Assembly: GCF_932294415.1 (NCBI RefSeq) | Contig: NC_065536.1 | Location: 56,297,854 to 56,361,853 of the forward strand | Direction: 5' to 3' | Origin: Quercus robur | Lineage: Eukaryota > Streptophyta > Magnoliopsida > Fagales > Fagaceae | Length of the DNA: 64,000 bases | Shown here: positions 60,755 through 64,000 of the stretch, piece by piece | How the letters are laid out: each line of letters opens with the position of its first letter | Numbering within the stretch: the stretch's first letter is position 1 | Position numbers and translations under genes: made by a program | The notes under the pieces: generated by a model | What the model saw: only the letters and a program-made list of their open reading frames with translations | What the model was told of the DNA's origin: nothing | Databases searched by the model: none

Positions 60755-61118
60755 AAAAAATGCCATGTTTACAATATTTTGCAACATTTTCATAATAAAT
60801 GCTAAGTGATAGGTTATTATTGGTAATTACTAATGAGCAAAAAAATTAATTTTAATCTTGAATTTAAATTAGAATTAATAACAACTTGCCAATTATAATT
60901 TATGAAGAGTGCTACGTCCACAATATTTTTACAACAAATCATATGTAGTAAGTTGTTATTGGTTCTAATTTGAATCCACAACTTAAAGTATTTTTTTACC
61001 CATTCATAACAACCAATGACAACCTATCATTTAAAATTTGTTATAAAAATATTATGAAAATATTATAGACATAACATTTCTCATAATTTATTGTGAAAAT
61101 ATTGTAGAGATCACCTTT
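60755..61118. mobile_element. Older MITE copy split by a younger one
   Basis: The left half (CATGTTTACAATATTTTGC to AACTTGCCAATTATAATTTA) and the right tail (AATTTATTGTGAAAATATTG) belong to one member of the MULE-type MITE family. They are separated by a second member at 60904-61082. Outer limits are approximate. Confidence 0.55.
60904..61082. mobile_element. Younger MITE nested in the older copy
   Basis: Ends GAAGAGTGCTACGTC and GACATAACATTTCTC are imperfect inverted repeats. The flanks carry the same nine bases ATAATTTAT (60895-60903 and 61083-61091), a perfect MULE-type target duplication lying inside the older relative. Confidence 0.75.
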
Positions 61119-61350
61119 TGCTTTTGAAGTGTATAATTTTAAAACCATACACATGTGGTCTCCTTGGAATTAGAGCAAATAGTAAAGTATTTTTGGACTT
61201 ATAAATTTGTGAAGTACTAAAGGGAAGTCAGACGAAAAGAAGAAATAGTTTCTAGTCAAATTCGTAAATTACATTCCTATGAATTCAAAAAAGATTTGGG
61301 GGAACCCTGATCCCCTTGGGTCATAACTTGACTCCGCCACTAACCTTTGC

Positions 61351-61773
61351 CTCCCATCTATAAAAATTTATATTTATAAAGTAACCATCACACTCCCTTT
61401 ACTTATTTGAAGGTTCTCACTTCTCCCTTGTCGGGATTTTAGTTTTGTAAACAAATATATATTTTTTAACTTCCTAGCCCATGACGGTGCTTGTTGGGCT
61501 GCTGGGATGGTCTGCTAAACATCAGACTTTCAGGCTCTCTCCCCGCCCACGGCCCATCTCCTTAATTACCAAAAATATATACATAAAAAAAAAAACGTAA
61601 CGCAAGTACTTCGGTTCTATACGTTAACAAGACATCTCTTGAATCTTGATCCCCACAAACCAATTTAAACCCAAATGCCCAAAATAAAACCAATTCAAAC
61701 TCAAATACCTTAAATCAAAAACCAAATATAACGAATCAAAGCAAGAAGAGGAAGAGGTAGCAAGCAAGCAAAT
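61351..61773 (+). promoter_or_regulatory. Upstream region of the VPS34 gene
   Basis: The 420 bases between the hAT-like element and the start codon should hold the promoter and 5' UTR. No clear TATA box at a useful distance was seen. The stretch 61660-61770 is A-rich and free of out-of-frame ATGs close to the start, as in a leader. Confidence 0.4.
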
Positions 61774-62921
61774 ATGAGCGGGAACGAGTTCCGGTTCTTC
61801 TTGTCCTGCGACATAAATCTCCCAGTAACCTTTTCCATTGAGAAATTGGAAGGTATTTTGCCCCCAATCAAGTCAACCAATTCAGGTACCTTCTTCTTCT
61901 TCTTCAATAATTACATCTCTTATGTTCCGTTTGGTTACCCAGAAAATTTTCAGTCTATTGGGGATAATTGAATTTTATTTATTTATTATTGTTTCATGTG
62001 CTTTGAACAATTTATTTATTTCTATGTGCTATTGGGTCTAACGAATTAGATTTAGAGTAGAAGCTCAGCTCAATAAAGGACTCAGCTAATCAACTTTAAT
62101 TTTGTGCCAAGTGCTCCAACTTAGATTTCAAATCTTCTCTAATTTTATGTCAATTGCCCCAACTTAGATTTCAATAAATGACTGAATGTTAATTACTTCT
62201 TTGAAAAATGTAATAAAACTTAAATTTTTTTTTTTATTGTATCATAATAGCAAAAATTAAGTTAAGAAATACTAAAAACTAAGTGTATAAATAGGTCAAT
62301 GAATTACTTTTTACTAAAATGGAGCAATATGCATATTCTACTAAATTATTGATATTAATTTAAATAATTTTTTTAAGTACCCAAATTTGCAAATCATTAG
62401 TGTCAATAAGCTCTAGCGAGGTCGTGGGTTCAAGACCCACTGGGTGCATGTGTAATTACTAATAAAGAAATATTTGCAAGTCTTTTCTGCAATCCGCTGT
62501 CTTTGCAAGCTAGTTCGAATTTGAATTGGAATGATATTACTGACTGATTATCATCTGTAGTTTTGCTTGATAATCTATTGAAAATGCTTTAGATCAGTGA
62601 TGTGAGCAATACGCAACACAGTAATGCTTTTTAAAACCGTTACAACTTTATGCTAAACTGTGTGCTATTAACTTCTCCTGCAGAAACTGAGTCCGCTACA
62701 GAGGAGAGGAGGGCAGAGCTATATGTTGAGTGCACGTTGTACATTGATGGTGCTCCATTTGGCCTTCCTACAAGAACAAGGTTTTACATGAATTCTTTTT
62801 GTGCTTTTCATTCTCAGGAATAAAAAAGAGGTTTCAATTTTGTGGTGAGGTCTGTCTCAGCTGGTCATATGGGAAGAATGGCATCCACGTATACAAGCAA
62901 GCACATGAATGTGCATATTCT

Positions 62922-62967
<46 letters not shown>

Positions 62968-64000
62968 TTTCATTTCTCGTCTTTCTTCCCCTTTCACCCC
63001 TCAACATGAGTTTGGCTGTACTTGTAATTTAATTTCCTGTTTTATCGACTTTTAATTTCGTGATTTTTTCCCCTAAATTTTATTTAGGCTGTTAGGCATT
63101 GGTAGAATGCAAGATCTTACGGGTTGAAATCATGCTACTTCTAACGTATCAATTGAATTTTATTGCATTTTTCTTTTTAAAAAAATATCAATCCTATTGC
63201 TGTCTTATATCTATTGAATTTAATTTTTGATGCCAGGTTGGAATCAACCGGACCTCCATCTTGTTGGAATGAACTCATAACATTGAGCACAAAATATCGA
63301 GACTTAACTGTTCACTCACAACTTGCTTTAACAGTAAGTTGGCAATAATCTGCTTATGTTGTTGTTATCTCCAATTTATCATTGTATAAAGTCAGGTGAA
63401 CTTATGAACATGCTCCTTTCAGACTCATTTAGCTATCCTAAAGAATTCGGGCAAAGGCATGGTTCAGTTTAGTGGCTGCCTTCTACTGTACCTTGAATGT
63501 TTTGTTGCATTGTTAGCAATCGCTAGAGTGTAAACAAGAGGTTTTATTTTTAGCAGTAAAAGTAAATGTTGTAGATGCATGACTATTCTTTTTTGGTCCA
63601 CATCTTCTGTGGTCCTACTCAGTGCTCACCCTTTTGTTGCTCTACATTTCCATCATAGTGTAGTCAGTTATATATCTTGGTTATTGTATTAGTTCATAAT
63701 ACATATCAGTTTCCTTTTTTCCCCCACTATTGAGATCCTAATAGCCGAGCTTTTATCCTAAATCTTACTGGGAATATAGGTTTGGGATGTTTCGTGTGAG
63801 AAAGATGAGGGATTAATTGGTGGAGCAACAATTCTTCTCTTTAACAGCAAGAAACAACTCAAAACAGGGAAGCAAAAGCTTAGGCTTTGGCCAGGAAAAG
63901 AAGCAGATGGGTCCTTTCCTACAGCTACTCCTGGAAAGGTTTTCTTATCACTTTATTAGGATATCGCATTTCAAGCTCTTTGCCATGCTAATTTTATGAA
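61774..64000 (+). CDS. VPS34: Phosphatidylinositol 3-kinase VPS34, first four coding exons (runs off the window)
   Basis: Exons 61774-61885, 62684-62780, 63237-63333 and 63780-63938 join in phase to 155 residues beginning MSGNEFRFFLSCDINLPVTF. They continue with LYIDGAPFGLPTRTR, CWNELITLSTKYRDL, VWDVSCEKDEGLIGGAT and KLRLWPGKEADGSFPT. This is the N-terminal C2 domain of the plant class III PI3-kinase, which makes PI3P on endosomal and vacuolar membranes and works with ATG6/Beclin and VPS15 in autophagy and vacuolar sorting. The helical and kinase domains lie beyond the window. Splice sites are GT-AG and the frame is unbroken. The start is the first ATG and matches the family's usual N-terminus. 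Downstream of the last exon the intron continues to the window edge. Confidence 0.92.

Larger units (their letters stand above)
59376..61342. mobile_element. hAT-like non-autonomous element
   Basis: The ends TAGTGGCGGAG and CTCCGCCACTA are perfect inverted repeats of 11 bases, and the adjoining sequence (TTTGGGGGGGCC left; GGGGGAACC...CCCCTTGGG right) is roughly inverted too. Flanking octamers ACCTCTGT (59368-59375) and ACCTTTGC (61343-61350) agree at 6 of 8 positions. Eight-base duplications and a TAGNG start fit the hAT superfamily. No transposase is visible. The interior holds MITE insertions and two small tandem arrays. Confidence 0.55.

Noticed and set aside
62400-62470. tRNA-like sequence (GGTCGTGGGTTCAAGACCCAC)
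   Set aside because: Only a B-box/T-arm-like hairpin is present; no A box, acceptor stem or anticodon arm. At most a SINE fragment in an intron of VPS34.
1-64000. A previously undescribed multi-gene system
   Set aside because: All recognisable genes belong to known plant families with no shared pathway or unusual arrangement; the novelty here is limited to transposon structure and gene fragments.

Overview
The window is nuclear DNA of a woody eudicot. The evidence is spliced plant genes with GT-AG introns, AT-rich intergenic DNA, and SINE, MITE and MULE families of the kind common in tree genomes. A Fagales-like tree is my guess, made without a database. I saw no bacterial, organellar or viral genome segment.

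Genes, left to right, all on the plus strand: (1) a pyrrolidone-carboxyl peptidase (pyroglutamyl peptidase I) gene, coding exons 9803-14517; (2) an intronless PLS-class pentatricopeptide-repeat protein, 15454-17478; (3) a nine-exon GH28 polygalacturonase, 18206-21074; (4) a second, six-exon GH28 polygalacturonase with a proline-rich, extensin-like N-terminal linker, 35642-41039; (5) a decayed, intron-containing copy of the peroxisomal naphthoate synthase (DHNA-CoA synthase) gene, 44221-49540; (6) the first four coding exons of the class III phosphatidylinositol 3-kinase VPS34, 61774 to the window edge. The two polygalacturonases are diverged paralogues of different subtypes rather than a fresh tandem pair. 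The genes do not form a pathway cluster. They are ordinary neighbours separated by transposon-rich DNA.

Mobile DNA fills most of the rest. There is a non-autonomous MULE-like element (1391-2441); a 3.0-kb solo LTR with a perfect 5-bp target duplication and internal tandem repeats (3537-6540); SINEs at 12.6 and 48.7 kb; 3' ends of LINEs at 13.2, 40.1 and 48.2 kb; two Helitron-like elements (about 30.6-31.1 kb and 49.8-52.6 kb); a TIR transposon (31118-32204); a fold-back MULE (44837-46455) that appears to have captured the first-exon segment of a protein disulfide isomerase gene; a broken but complete-length Ty1/copia element with both LTRs (52931-58542); and a hAT-like element (59376-61342) containing MITEs nested inside each other.

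I found no convincing undescribed biological system. The most distinctive observations are the PDI-bearing Pack-MULE inside a pseudogene intron, the three-level nesting of MITE in MITE in hAT, and a lone poly(A) insertion with its target duplication. All exon limits come from reading splice sites and family similarity by eye, without transcripts.
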